From Nitrospira sp. (GTDB lineage Bacteria; Nitrospirota; Nitrospiria; Nitrospirales; Nitrospiraceae), in NCBI GenBank assembly GCA_024331095.1, contig JANDJE010000009.1, forward strand, positions 1 through 64,000: a DNA stretch of 64,000 bases. Reading direction: 5' to 3'. Positions 1 to 8,828 of the stretch are shown piece after piece (the first letter of the stretch is position 1; each line of letters opens with the position of its first letter). The position numbers and the translations under genes are program-made. Below the pieces are notes generated by a model. That model was not told the DNA's origin. It did no database searches and saw only the letters and a list, made by a program, of their open reading frames with translations.

Positions 1-634
1 CCGGTGTTTGTCTCTGATCTTTGATCAAGCCGATCAACCCCTCGCCGCGCAGCATGCCCCGCACGCCTTCCACCCAGCCGCGCCAACTCAAATGCGCCAC
101 CACGACCGTCACGAGCGAAATCATGACCCCGATGCCCGCGAAGAGGTAGAACAGATACCACTTCGTGGCGCTGCTTCTCCGCTCGACCCAACTCATGTCA
201 TGAATGAGCAGAAGCCGCCCCAGCGAATGGCCCGCGTGGTCGATCCCCACGGCGGCCACGTGCACGGGCCCCTGCGCCAGCCGCACGACGGCGGCGGGGC
301 CGGACTCGAGCGCGCCGGCTCGTTCACAGGAAATCGACGCCGGATAGGTTTGAGTTTTATAGATCAACTGATTGTGCGGGTCGCAAAATCCGACGGCGAA
401 CAGCCGTTCGTCTTGAATCACCCGTTGAAAGTACGCCAGCAATTTTGGACGCGACTCCGACGTCAGCAGGTCGGTCAGCGGTCCCTCCATCGTGCCGGCA
501 ATCAATTGCGCCCGAATCTCTATATCGCGAACGAACCATTTCAACGTGAGGTTGTCGACCAACGGAATCACGCCGTACGCGATGCCGGCCAGCACCACCG
601 TCAAGGGCAGGAGAAAACGAAGGGACAGGCGCAT
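1..634 (-). CDS. Membrane sensor-like protein, N-terminal part (window edge); possibly a trehalose-6-phosphate synthase with sensor region
   Basis: An open frame runs from the ATG at 634 to the window edge, about 211 codons without a stop. The protein starts with a membrane segment (LRFLLPLTVVLAGIAYGVIP), has an extracytoplasmic domain of about 130 residues, a second membrane segment near residues 165-185 (YLFYLFAGIGVMISLVTVVV) and the start of a HAMP-like linker. This is the topology of a periplasmic-sensing protein. A purine-rich AAAGGTG lies just before the ATG, which supports this start. The gene is divergent from the GH15 gene, 48 bases away. I recall Nitrospira trehalose-6-phosphate synthases with such an N-terminus, and a GH15 neighbour would fit trehalose or glycan metabolism, but the catalytic part is outside the window. 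It could equally be a histidine kinase or a diguanylate cyclase. The existence of the gene is well supported; its product is not. Confidence 0.7.
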   Translation of the reverse strand, partial: MRLSLRFLLPLTVVLAGIAYGVIPLVDNLTLKWFVRDIEIRAQLIAGTMEGPLTDLLTSESRPKLLAYFQRVIQDERLFAVGFCDPHNQLIYKTQTYPASISCERAGALESGPAAVVRLAQGPVHVAAVGIDHAGHSLGRLLLIHDMSWVERRSSATKWYLFYLFAGIGVMISLVTVVVAHLSWRGWVEGVRGMLRGEGLIGLIKDQRQTP

Positions 635-682
635 GCATCACCTTTCATTTACTTCCGCAGAAAAATCGCCTATGGTACCGGC

Positions 683-2467
683 ATGTATCCCTACGGATTG
701 GTGGGCAACTGCCAGACCTCGGCGCTCATCGGATTGAACGGGGCCGTCGAATGGATGTGCGCGCCGCGTCCGGACAGCCCTCCGCTCTTCGGGCGTCTCC
801 TCGATCCGGACGGCGGACACTTTGAAATCGCGAGCGCCGCTCCGACGGAAAGCGTGACGACCCGACAACATTATCTGCCCAACACCAACGTCCTCGTGAC
901 GACGTTCACCACCGCCCGCGGTGACGCGTTTCAAATCACGGATTTTTGCCCCCGTTTCGAACAGTACGGACGCGTCTATCGACCGACGGCGCTATTCAGA
1001 CTCGCCGAGCCGCTCCAAGGCACCCCCACCATTCGCGTCAGTTGCCGCCCGGTCTCAGGATGGGACAAAACGCCGGTGCAACCCCTGCGAGGCAGCAACC
1101 ATTTACGGTACGAAATTCGAGGCGAGCCGCTCCGACTGTTGACCAACATGCCGCTCACCTATTTGTGCGAGGAAACACCGGTGGCCTTGACCCAGAAATT
1201 TTATTTCGGATTGACCTGGGGGCTCGGCATCGAAAACGATTTGGTCGCCGTGACGCATGACTTTCTTGAACAAACGATACGCTACTGGCGCACGTGGGTC
1301 AAACATTGTTCGGTTCCGCTGCTGTATCAAAAAGAACTGATTCGCTCCGCGTTGGCGTTGAAACTTCACTGTTTCGAGGACACGGGCGCGATCTTGGCCG
1401 CTCTGACGACGAGTCTTCCCGAACAGCCGGGCGGAAGCCGAAATTGGGACTACCGGTACTGCTGGCTGCGGGACGCCTACTTCGCCCTGACGGCGTTTCA
1501 TAATCTTGGGCACTTCGAAGAAATGGAGGCGTTCCTCAAGTTTCTGCTGAACATCGCGCACGCGCAAGAAGACTCCCGCGATCGCCTGCGCCCCGTCTAC
1601 ACATTGAGCCAAGGACTGCCTCTTCCGGAAATCGAACATACCAACTGGGCGGGCTATCGAGGCAGCGTTCCGGTACGCAGCCACAATCAGGCGTCCGATC
1701 AAGTTCAGAACGACGCCTACGGAGAAATGATCCTCGCGTTCACCCCCATCTTTTTCGATGAACGCTTTATCGACTTGCGCACCCGCGATCTTGACGGATT
1801 GCTGGCTCATCTGGCCGGGCTGTGTGAACGGAGCATCGGGCAGCCGGACGCGGGGCTCTGGGAAATTCGCCGCGCTTGGCAAGAGCATTCGTTCACCAAT
1901 CTGATCTGTTGGGCCGGACTCGAACGGTTGGAGCGCATCAAGCGGACCGACCATCTGTCTTCCCTTTCTCTCAACGTCACGGCGGCCAGAATTCGGGCGG
2001 CTGAGGCTCTGCTTCGCGCCGTGCAGGATGACGCGGTCAGAAACGGCCCATTCGATATGAGCTACGACGCGGCGCTCGCACATCTGCCGATCCTCGGCTA
2101 TCCGAATCGTCGGCTTTGCGAGACCACCACGTTGCAAATCGTCAGCAACTTGGCGTTTCCGGCAGATGACCAAAAAACAGGGTTCTTTTATCGCTACGTG
2201 CGTGAAGACGATTTTGGGAAACCGGAAGCGGCGTTCGTCATTTGTTCATTTTGGATCGCACAGGCTCTGGCTCGTCTCGATCGAACGGCCGAGGCGAGAG
2301 CCATCTTGGATCACGTTCTTTCCTCGGCCAACCACGTGGGTTTGTTTTCCGAACATTTCATTCCTTCCGCGCGCATCCAATGCGGAAATTTTCCTCAAGC
2401 CTATTCTCATATCGGCCTCATCAACGCTGCCTTCGCCGTCAGCCCTCCCTGGAGCGAAATTCTCTGA
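683..2467 (+). CDS. Glycoside hydrolase family 15 protein (glucoamylase/trehalase-like)
   Basis: About 594 residues, the usual length for bacterial cytosolic GH15 enzymes, which hydrolyse alpha-glucosidic bonds (glucoamylase, trehalase, glucodextranase) with inversion. The protein opens with the family's N-terminal signature (YGLVGNCQTSALIG, then WMCAPRPDSPPLFGRLLD). The (alpha/alpha)6 barrel carries NWDYRYCWLRDA near residue 254 and PDAGLWEIR near 390, where Glu394 should be the general acid. GNFPQAYSHIGLINAA at the C-terminus is the usual last motif, and a Glu just upstream (SEHF) is the likely general base. No signal peptide is seen, so it is probably cytosolic. The frame stays open far upstream, but that part is antisense to the divergent gene, so the ATG at 683 is taken as the start. 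Substrate cannot be told from sequence; a trehalose or storage-glucan role is inference from context. Confidence 0.88.
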   Translation: MYPYGLVGNCQTSALIGLNGAVEWMCAPRPDSPPLFGRLLDPDGGHFEIASAAPTESVTTRQHYLPNTNVLVTTFTTARGDAFQITDFCPRFEQYGRVYRPTALFRLAEPLQGTPTIRVSCRPVSGWDKTPVQPLRGSNHLRYEIRGEPLRLLTNMPLTYLCEETPVALTQKFYFGLTWGLGIENDLVAVTHDFLEQTIRYWRTWVKHCSVPLLYQKELIRSALALKLHCFEDTGAILAALTTSLPEQPGGSRNWDYRYCWLRDAYFALTAFHNLGHFEEMEAFLKFLLNIAHAQEDSRDRLRPVYTLSQGLPLPEIEHTNWAGYRGSVPVRSHNQASDQVQNDAYGEMILAFTPIFFDERFIDLRTRDLDGLLAHLAGLCERSIGQPDAGLWEIRRAWQEHSFTNLICWAGLERLERIKRTDHLSSLSLNVTAARIRAAEALLRAVQDDAVRNGPFDMSYDAALAHLPILGYPNRRLCETTTLQIVSNLAFPADDQKTGFFYRYVREDDFGKPEAAFVICSFWIAQALARLDRTAEARAILDHVLSSANHVGLFSEHFIPSARIQCGNFPQAYSHIGLINAAFAVSPPWSEIL

Positions 2468-2480
2468 CCGCGCCGATCCC

Positions 2481-2520
2481 TTCAGGATCTCGATCCTGAA
2501 AACATGAGGCTTCGTCGTTA
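2481..2520. other. Hairpins between convergent genes
   Basis: The gap between the converging GH15 and zinc-ribbon genes holds a perfect 9-base inverted repeat (TTCAGGATC / GATCCTGAA, 2481-2489 and 2492-2500). A 7-base repeat (TTCGTCG / CGACGAA) follows about 12 bases later. Neither has a clear T-run, so these are at best weak or Rho-assisted terminators. Confidence 0.35.
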
Positions 2521-2579
2521 CGCGACGAACGGCAGGAGCCGCAGGGTACGCATGAGAAGGAACTCCGCACGCGAGCCGA

Positions 2580-3125
2580 TTACTCCTTCCCTTTTGGCCG
2601 TGTTTTTTTATCCGGCCCTTGCCATGTCACCCGCGCCAGAACGTCTTGATGCGCCCAACGGGTGGTTACCCGACCTTTGTAGGCCTTGACCATTTCTCGT
2701 CCCAGCCGTTGCGCCAGTCGATCGCTCGTGGTCTGCACTTCCAAATCATGCCCCGCTCTTATGATTTTCATCACACGCTCGAGCGGGTTGACGGAAAGAG
2801 CTCGCTCCTCCACGTTGGCGATCAAGTTTCTGATTTCGGCTTCATGCTCTCGGAGGGCCGACCATTTCAGCGTCACGATGCCTTCCGGATAGTCGTCCCG
2901 GATTTTCTGGCAAGCAGGGCAGAGCACCGTGCGAGTGGATCGGGATGTCCACAACTCACCGGCCTCGACGCGATCAAGATACCACCGTTTGTTGGCGTAG
3001 ATGGCATGGCATGAGCGGCAGACCACGGTTCCTTTTGGCGCCTTCAGCATCGCATAGGGGTCCTGCTTGGGATGCGGTCTTTCTTTGTACGAGATCGTGT
3101 AGGGCTTTCCTTTTCGAGTGCTCAT
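2580..3125 (-). CDS. BCAM0308-like zinc-ribbon protein
   Basis: A 181-residue protein that resembles the BCAM0308 family, uncharacterised proteins named after a Burkholderia cenocepacia gene. It has two CxxC pairs (CRSCHAIY near residue 36 and CPACQKIRDD near 69), which should make one zinc ribbon. The second half is alpha/beta (VEERALSVNPLERVMK and DLEVQTTSDRLAQRLGREM) and recalls the fold of the NMD3 zinc-ribbon region. N- and C-termini are Lys/Arg-rich, which would suit nucleic-acid binding. No catalytic motif is seen and the function is unknown. The ATG at 3125 has an AGGAAG upstream. The gene stands alone, convergent with GH15. Confidence 0.75.
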   Translation of the reverse strand: MSTRKGKPYTISYKERPHPKQDPYAMLKAPKGTVVCRSCHAIYANKRWYLDRVEAGELWTSRSTRTVLCPACQKIRDDYPEGIVTLKWSALREHEAEIRNLIANVEERALSVNPLERVMKIIRAGHDLEVQTTSDRLAQRLGREMVKAYKGRVTTRWAHQDVLARVTWQGPDKKTRPKGKE

Positions 3126-3602
3126 GGGGAGTTTTCTTCCTTTCTTTTTCTCCTCATCGGACGGGAGGCGTCACTTGCCTGACGAAAGAACGCTCGGCAA
3201 GCTTTATGCCGTGGAACAAGTGAATTCCTTGCTCCATCGCCCTTCGTTTTTGCTCACAGATAAAAAGAACGATGAAACTCCGCCCGAATCGCTCAAGGCA
3301 AAAGACCACAGGCCCGCTCATAGAACTGTTGCAGGATGCTACAAAGACGAATGCGCCGATCGAGAGCCGGAGACTCATAACAGCCTCGATGATCGACCTG
3401 GTTATGAGCGCCCCCCTGCGCGTCGCCGGGCATCAAACATTTGCTCTGCGCATCTCATGATGCAATGACTTCATCAGAAGTCATGTCGGAACCACGATGG
3501 GGCCGACGTTGGCAAGAATGCCTTTGTGATAATATGGAACATGGATCGATCGTCGCACAGCGTGGTAAGCCTCATGTCTCACTATCACCAAGGCGTCGCG
3601 GC
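3126..3602. other. Intergenic region with no supported gene
   Basis: About 475 bases separate the divergent zinc-ribbon and protease genes. Short open frames exist on both strands (for example 3378-3154 minus), but they lack a good ribosome site, recognisable domains and the local codon style. Both upstream regulatory regions must lie here. I see no clean -35/-10 pair and no stable repeat. If the protease starts at an earlier in-frame codon (3483 or 3534), the 3' end of this region is coding. Confidence 0.5.
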
Positions 3603-4718
3603 ATGACGTTGACCGTCGCCGGGCTGAAGGTTCGGCTTGGATTCAGTTGGACTCTTCTGACCCTGTTCCTGATTTGGTCGCTGGCCCAGAGCTACTTCCC
3701 AACCTCCTATTTGGGATTGGAGAATCGGACATATTGGTGGATGGCGCTCATCGGCGCCGCGGGTTTCTTGGGCTCGCTTCTCTTTCATGAATGGGCTCAT
3801 GCCGCGGTTGCACGGCGCCGTCAATTTCCCGCCGCCGCCTCGACACTTTTCCTCTTTGGAGGAGTCGCCGACACGAACACGGAGCCGCCGCCCCCCCAAA
3901 CAGAATATGCGATCGCTCTCGCGGGCCCTATCGCAAGTTTCGGCCTTGGCGCCGTATGGTACGTGGCTTTTGAAGTCGGCTATCGCGCCAACTTCCCTCT
4001 GGCGGTCTTGGGAGTATTCGGTTTTTTGGCCTTCGCGAACACTCTCCTTGGGGGAGTCAATCTTATCCCCGCTTTCCCTCTTGACGGGGGATGGCTTCTC
4101 AGGGCCTGGCTGCGGCGCCGCAACAACGATCTCCGGCAAGCCACCCGCCTCGCCTGTTCGGCCGGTTCACTGTGCGGTTTCGTGTTCATGATGACGGGAT
4201 TCGTTCAAGTCATTACCGGCCATCTCCTGGCCGGAGCCTGGTGGTTCGTCCTCGGGTTTTTTCTTCGAGAAACGGCCGGCGCTTCCTATTACCGGATGGT
4301 GACCCAGACGACGTTGGCAAGCATGGCGATTCGACGCATCATGACGCCCGATCCCGTCACCGTTTCATCCGACACATCCGTTCAACAATTGGTCGAAGAC
4401 TATTTCCATCGGTCCTTTCACAATATGTATCCCGTGATGGAGGATACCCGTCTGATCGGCTGCGTTGGCCCCAAACAAATCTCCGCGGTTCCTCGTGATC
4501 GATGGGCGGAACTGACGGCCCGTGATCTCACGATTCCCTGCTCCAAAGACAACACCATCGACGTCGACAGCGACACGGAAGCGGCTTTGTCTTTGATGAA
4601 CAAAACAGGCAACAGCCGTCTGCTCGTCGTGGACGGCGGTCGGTTGGCCGGCATCGTGACGCTGAAAGACCTCTCACAATTTCTGACGCTGAAATTGAAC
4701 GTCAAACCGGTATCCTGA
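3603..4718 (+). CDS. Site-2 protease family (M50) metalloprotease with CBS domains
   Basis: An intramembrane zinc protease of about 371 residues from the ATG at 3603. This start places the first membrane segment (LGFSWTLLTLFLIWSLAQ) at the N-terminus, as is usual in this subfamily; the frame is open from 3441, so a longer form is possible. The zinc site HEWAH is at about residues 62-66 and the third ligand lies in NLIPAFPLDGGWLLRAW (Asp161). About four more hydrophobic segments follow. A pair of CBS domains, which often bind adenine nucleotides, begins at IMTPDPVTV (about residue 246) and reaches the C-terminus. Relatives cleave membrane-bound regulators or act in sporulation or envelope stress. 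The substrate here is unknown; no sigma or anti-sigma gene is adjacent. Confidence 0.88.
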   Translation: MTLTVAGLKVRLGFSWTLLTLFLIWSLAQSYFPTSYLGLENRTYWWMALIGAAGFLGSLLFHEWAHAAVARRRQFPAAASTLFLFGGVADTNTEPPPPQTEYAIALAGPIASFGLGAVWYVAFEVGYRANFPLAVLGVFGFLAFANTLLGGVNLIPAFPLDGGWLLRAWLRRRNNDLRQATRLACSAGSLCGFVFMMTGFVQVITGHLLAGAWWFVLGFFLRETAGASYYRMVTQTTLASMAIRRIMTPDPVTVSSDTSVQQLVEDYFHRSFHNMYPVMEDTRLIGCVGPKQISAVPRDRWAELTARDLTIPCSKDNTIDVDSDTEAALSLMNKTGNSRLLVVDGGRLAGIVTLKDLSQFLTLKLNVKPVS

Positions 4719-4907
4719 CGGAACCGGCATTGTCTGGAATCTCCGTTGCGTCATTGCCCGAGTTTGTCGCGGCTCGATTGCGTCACAAGCCGATCGTGAT
4801 TGCATCCGCCCCAAATACCACATGGAAGTTCGCGACGATAGGCTCTGACTCATCCCACACGATGCTCGCCCCCGATCCCTTTGGAACATCGACGGATGCT
4901 CTGTCTT
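4719..4907. other. Intergenic, convergent 3' ends, nothing recognised
   Basis: This 189-base stretch follows the protease stop and the 3' end of a minus-strand small gene. I see no hairpin with a T-run and no supported frame. Confidence 0.4.
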
Positions 4908-5207
4908 TCATTCCTTTGGATAATGAAAGAGCTTCGCGAACACAGCGCCAAACACCGCGGAAGGACCAAACCCAGCCAGACCGGAAGAAGAGATAAGGCG
5001 ATACGAATACAGCCTAACCTCCGCCCACGCCCACACCGTACTTTCCTGTTCAGCCGTACACGACTGGAGCAGCAACAGCATACCGAAAAAAAGAGCAAAG
5101 ATACCGGGCCAGATCATCAAGAGCGCACCCAGAGCCAGGACTAACACCATCGATTTCAATACCCACCGGACAATCCAAAGCCTGTTTCGAATCGTGAGAT
5201 ATGTCAT
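4908..5207 (-). CDS. Small hypothetical membrane protein
   Basis: A 99-residue frame whose first half is strongly hydrophobic: about residues 10-45 could form two closely spaced membrane helices (WVLKSMVLVLALGALLMIWP and then GIFALFFGMLLLL). A good ribosome site (AGGAGAG) sits about nine bases before the ATG at 5207, which is the main reason to believe it. The second half is less regular and resembles no family I know. It lies alone on the minus strand between the protease and the MscS channel. It may be a local ORFan; confidence is moderate because the length is modest. Confidence 0.5.
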   Translation of the reverse strand: MTYLTIRNRLWIVRWVLKSMVLVLALGALLMIWPGIFALFFGMLLLLQSCTAEQESTVWAWAEVRLYSYRLISSSGLAGFGPSAVFGAVFAKLFHYPKE

Positions 5208-5648
5208 TTTGCCGCTCTCTCCTCATTCTTCTTGTGTGAGAGCCCGTCTGTGCACAAATTTCAAGGGGGTACGCTGACACGTTCTCCCCCCAAAGACATC
5301 TAGGGAATATACTAAAAAATGACGGAATGCTTACCAGTTGAACATTTTCCGGAACGTCCTTCGATTTTCATTCCGGCACTGTTCGGTCACACAGGTACTC
5401 TGTGAACATGAACGACAGATTGATTAACAGAAGCTACCATCGTTTGCGATCAGGAATTCGACCGACTCGGGGCGAATCGGTTCGGTAGAGCCAGAGCAAC
5501 ACAAATCCGTCAAGCAAGAGTGGCGTACGGCATAAGGCTATGGCACAATCGGAAAAGACCGCTCAAACAAAAGGAGCACAGAATTCTTGTGCTGAACAAC
5601 AACGGACGACGATCTCTTCAAAGGAGTCCGTGCGTTCGCCGCCTGTAC
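5208..5648. other. Intergenic region upstream of the MscS-type gene
   Basis: About 440 bases with no supported gene. It is AT-richer than its surroundings. A TATACT near 5308 could be a -10 element on the plus strand, but no good -35 sits 16-18 bases upstream and no frame follows it. The reading frame of the channel gene is open from 5520, so the end of this region could be coding if a start before 5649 is used. Confidence 0.4.
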
Positions 5649-7676
5649 ATGACCTGGTACGTCATTGCGCTTGTCTTGACATTAACCGCGCCGACCGGAG
5701 CCGATCAGCCGTCTCTCGGTTCGAACGCTCCGGTACGATTCAAGGGAGAAACTCTCTTCGTCATTCATACCGGACTGGCTGATATCGATCCCGCCACCAG
5801 AGCCGCTGCCATCGAGAAACGGCTTGAGCGGCTTGCCCATGTGGCCCCTTCAATAATCGATAGTCTTACGATCGAGGATCATGAGGAAACTTCTTATGTC
5901 GTCACTCGCGAAGAAGTGCTCTTCGTCGTCACCGAGCAAGAGGCGAAATTAGTCGGAACACCGCGTTATTTGCTCGCCCAGGAACGGGCGGAGCTTATCC
6001 AACGGGCGTTTCGGACGATTGCACTCCCTCCCGTAGAAACCGAGCCCCCGCCGCCTGCATCGATTCATCTGAGGGATCTGTTATGGGCCGGCCTGGCGAC
6101 GGCACTCCTTATTTTCCTCGCCGTGGCAGCACACGTCGGATTTCCTTTGCTCTATGAGTTCATCGATACCTGGCATGAAACACGCCTGCGCCCTCTTTCG
6201 TTTCGAGGGTTTGAATTGATCTCCGCCGACCATTTGGTGGACACGCTTTTATTCTTGAGCAGATGTGTTCGGATTGTGCTCTCCGCATTCGTCCTTTATG
6301 CCTACTTTCACTTTATTTTGGACCTCTTTCCCCAAACCCGCGATTTCGAACAGAGGTTTCTGACGGCCCTCGCCGTTCCCTTTGACAGCGTGCGTGGCAT
6401 GCACCCCAATTGGGCCGGCCTGATCGCCGGCTTACTGCTGACCGTAGTTACGACGGGATTATTTCTGGGAATTTTGAAACTCTTTCGTTCCCTCTTTCCT
6501 CAAGTAATCGAAAAAGTTTCACAATGGGGTCGCACCACTCGATACTGCCTCAAAATCCAACGAGTGGAGCTCTTGTCCGGAACGCAGATCGCGGACGGCG
6601 CCTTGGGCGCCGTCCGCATCTTGCGCGTCGTGGCGTATGCTTCGTTGGTTTATCTCTACGTTACATCGATCCTTGGATTCTTCCCCGCCACTCAGCAATT
6701 GTCTCTCGAACTGTTGGGGTATCTCATTGAACCGCTCAAATTGATCGGTCTGACGTTCGTTTCCTCCCTTCCTGATTTTATCGCGATCGTCATCATCGCT
6801 CTTGTCGCCAAATACATCATCAAACTGATTCATTTGTTCTTCACGGGAATCGAGCGAGGAGCCATCACCTTTCAAGGGTTTCACCGCGATTGGGCCACGC
6901 CCACGTACAAGATCGTTCGGTTCTTCGCACTCGTCTTCGCGGCCGTGGCCATCGTTCCGTACATTCCCGGCTCCCATTCGGAAGCGTTCAAGGGCATTTC
7001 GGTTTTTCTTGGCGTGTTGGTGTCATTGGGGGCCGCCGGATCGTTCAGCAACATCGTGGCCGGCATCGTATTGACGTACATGCGGCCGTTCAGCGTCGGA
7101 GATCGAGTCAAGATCGCTGAAACGACGGGCGATATCACCGAAAAAACTCTTCTGGTGACGAGGGTTCGAACCAATAAGAACGTGGACGTGACCATTCCCA
7201 ACGCGTTGGTCCTGAGCTCCCATATCATCAATTTCAGCTCGTCGGCCACGAACCCGCCTCCGCTTATTCTGAACACCAGCGTAACGATCGGGTACGACGT
7301 TCCATGGAGGAAAGTCCACGAATTGCTTCTTACGGCTGCCAAACGTACGACGCACATTCTGGAGACGCCGGAGCCGTTCGTTTTGCAAACGAGTCTTAAT
7401 GATTTTTACGTCACGTACGAGATCAATGGATACACCAAACACCCCAACAAGATGGCGACCATCTACGCCGAGCTTCATCAGCACATCCAGGACCAGTTCA
7501 ACGAAGCAGGTGTGGAAATCATGTCACCTCACTACACCCAGGTGCGCGACGGCAACAAAACGACAATCCCTGATGAATACTTGCCAAAAGACTACCAGGT
7601 TCCCGGCATCCGCATTTGGCCGCTGCGCTCGTCTCGCGTGCGCTCAGAGTCTCCATCTCCCGACGGAGACCGCTGA
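5649..7676 (+). CDS. MscS-family mechanosensitive ion channel, large form
   Basis: From the ATG at 5649 the product is about 675 residues, much longer than E. coli MscS (286). It opens with a likely signal peptide (MTWYVIALVLTLTAPTGA) and a periplasmic domain of about 130 residues. Several membrane segments follow from about residue 145 onward. The MscS core is clear: the pore helix region GSFSNIVAGIVLTYMRPFSVGDRV near residues 463-485 is rich in Gly/Ala, followed by the beta domain (VTIPNALVLSSHIINFS) and the cytosolic alpha/beta vestibule. Such channels release solutes on hypo-osmotic shock. An AAGGAG lies about 20 bases before this ATG, rather far, and the frame is open from 5520, so the start is uncertain. 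No operon partner is evident. Confidence 0.88.
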   Translation: MTWYVIALVLTLTAPTGADQPSLGSNAPVRFKGETLFVIHTGLADIDPATRAAAIEKRLERLAHVAPSIIDSLTIEDHEETSYVVTREEVLFVVTEQEAKLVGTPRYLLAQERAELIQRAFRTIALPPVETEPPPPASIHLRDLLWAGLATALLIFLAVAAHVGFPLLYEFIDTWHETRLRPLSFRGFELISADHLVDTLLFLSRCVRIVLSAFVLYAYFHFILDLFPQTRDFEQRFLTALAVPFDSVRGMHPNWAGLIAGLLLTVVTTGLFLGILKLFRSLFPQVIEKVSQWGRTTRYCLKIQRVELLSGTQIADGALGAVRILRVVAYASLVYLYVTSILGFFPATQQLSLELLGYLIEPLKLIGLTFVSSLPDFIAIVIIALVAKYIIKLIHLFFTGIERGAITFQGFHRDWATPTYKIVRFFALVFAAVAIVPYIPGSHSEAFKGISVFLGVLVSLGAAGSFSNIVAGIVLTYMRPFSVGDRVKIAETTGDITEKTLLVTRVRTNKNVDVTIPNALVLSSHIINFSSSATNPPPLILNTSVTIGYDVPWRKVHELLLTAAKRTTHILETPEPFVLQTSLNDFYVTYEINGYTKHPNKMATIYAELHQHIQDQFNEAGVEIMSPHYTQVRDGNKTTIPDEYLPKDYQVPGIRIWPLRSSRVRSESPSPDGDR

Positions 7677-7930
7677 CCGTGAACGTGTTTATCCGTGTTT
7701 TTTCACGCCGGACCGACAGGGTTTTCACACGGGAGAGACGGCGAGTCCGAGTCCGAACGCTCAAAAACCGCGAGCACCCAAGCTTCTTTATCCATGAACG
7801 TTTTTTCACTCCAGTCCCGGCTCGATGATCTCTCATCGGCGAAACCGTTATGGATAGACCTCCCAAAAACGCGTTTTTATGTTTCCCTACCTTGACTCAC
7901 GCGGATCAACCACGTTAATTTCCAAGCCGT

Positions 7931-8006
7931 GGCGGTGTAGCTCAGTTGGCAGAGCAGCGGACTCATAAGCCGCGGGTCGGGGGTTCGATCCCCTCCACCG
8001 CCACCA
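7931..8006 (+). tRNA. tRNA with CAT anticodon (tRNA-Met, elongator type; tRNA-Ile2 not excluded)
   Basis: A 76-base cloverleaf with acceptor stem GGCGGTG / CACCGCC, discriminator A and an encoded CCA end. The D arm carries GTAGCTCAGTTGGCAGAGCA and the T arm GGGGGTTCGATCCCC. The anticodon loop is CTCATAA. G1-C72 pairing shows it is not an initiator tRNA, which usually has a 1-72 mismatch. A CAT tRNA of this kind is either elongator Met or the Ile2 species whose wobble C becomes lysidine; the sequence alone does not decide. Genes on either side are unrelated. Confidence 0.95.
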
Positions 8007-8085
8007 CGTTGATGCCGCCTTCTTTCTCGGTTTTTCATCGTTTGACTGACAAATCGCATCTGCCCAAGCCGATACGGCGCGTGTC

Positions 8086-8454
8086 TTAGTGCCCCATGAT
8101 GCCCTTCATCTCGTTTTTCATGCCTTTCATCTCATCTCCCATACCTTTGACGTCGCCCTTGATCTCCTCACCGGCTTCTTTCATCACATGTCCCTTGTGT
8201 TTCATCTCGTCGGCCTTATCCTTCGCGTCCGCTTTCATCTCTTCTTTCTTGCCGGTCATCTCTGCGCGAGCTTTGTCTTTCTGACCAAGCACGCCGGAAG
8301 TCATTTGGTCTTTCTTGCCCATGACATCAGCCCTCACCGCTTCTTTCTCGCTCCGAACATCGGCTTTGATCTTACCGATCTCATCCGCATCGGCAGACAG
8401 GTTCATTCCTACCAAACACGCAAACGCCAAGGTGATGGACCTAAGTTTGCTCAT
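8086..8454 (-). CDS. Exported Lys/Met/Glu-rich helical protein, hypothetical
   Basis: A 122-residue protein with a signal peptide (MSKLRSITLAFACLVGMNLS, cleavage near ADA) and a highly charged mature part made of repeating K-x-E-M/D-K units such as GKKEEMKADAKDKADEMK and MGDEMKGMKNEMKG. It should be almost fully helical, periplasmic and soluble. GGAGGT lies a few bases before the ATG at 8454. Low-complexity proteins like this often accompany envelope-stress or desiccation responses, but no family is recognised and that role is only a guess. It reads away from the ZorAB-like pair's 3' end with a plus-strand gene in between. Confidence 0.65.
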   Translation of the reverse strand: MSKLRSITLAFACLVGMNLSADADEIGKIKADVRSEKEAVRADVMGKKDQMTSGVLGQKDKARAEMTGKKEEMKADAKDKADEMKHKGHVMKEAGEEIKGDVKGMGDEMKGMKNEMKGIMGH

Positions 8455-8605
8455 GACGACACCTCCGGGAGGTTAAAGTTAAAATAACGGACGGTACAAC
8501 ATTTCACGCCCGTTCCCGCTTTCACGGAAACCGATACGGCAGATCCGCGTGCCATGAAGTCGGCCGCAATCGACGAGACGGGCTCAAGAGTTATATCATG
8601 GGTCG

Positions 8606-8791
8606 ATGGGACTCCGATGGAAAATCCTGATCGGACTCGGGGTGAGTCTCATTTCATTAGGTCTGATCGGTAACTGGCCTGCGGAGAGTGATCCGACACT
8701 TCCGGACACCCGGTCGTTTTTCTTGTTCTTGGGAGGAATCGTGGCAATCGCCGGATTGCTGATCGCGATCCGACAGGGAGAAGATACCTAG
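8606..8791 (+). CDS. Small two-helix membrane protein, hypothetical
   Basis: A 61-residue frame with two membrane helices (ILIGLGVSLISLGLIGNWP near the N-terminus and FFLFLGGIVAIAGLLIAI near the C-terminus) joined by a polar loop ESDPTLPDTRS. The pattern of two helices with a short charged tail is typical of real small membrane proteins. The ribosome site is poor. It is divergent from the exported protein at 8086-8454 and convergent with the ZorB-like gene, so no operon supports a role. Confidence 0.5.
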   Translation: MGLRWKILIGLGVSLISLGLIGNWPAESDPTLPDTRSFFLFLGGIVAIAGLLIAIRQGEDT

Positions 8792-8828
8792 AAATTGTCA
8801 CGCCGCCGGCCGACGCCTCGGGACAGAG

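Noticed and set aside
8..682. Plus-strand extension of the GH15 reading frame by 225 codons
   Set aside because: It lies antisense to a well-formed membrane-protein frame (634 to 1, minus), is rich in Arg/His, and GH15 proteins begin at MYPYGLVGNC.
3154..3378. 74-aa minus-strand frame before the protease
   Set aside because: No ribosome site, no domain and no codon bias; treated as chance.
7877..8059. 60-aa minus-strand frame with GGGGGDRTPDPRLMSP
   Set aside because: This is the well-known artefact of translating the antisense of a tRNA gene.
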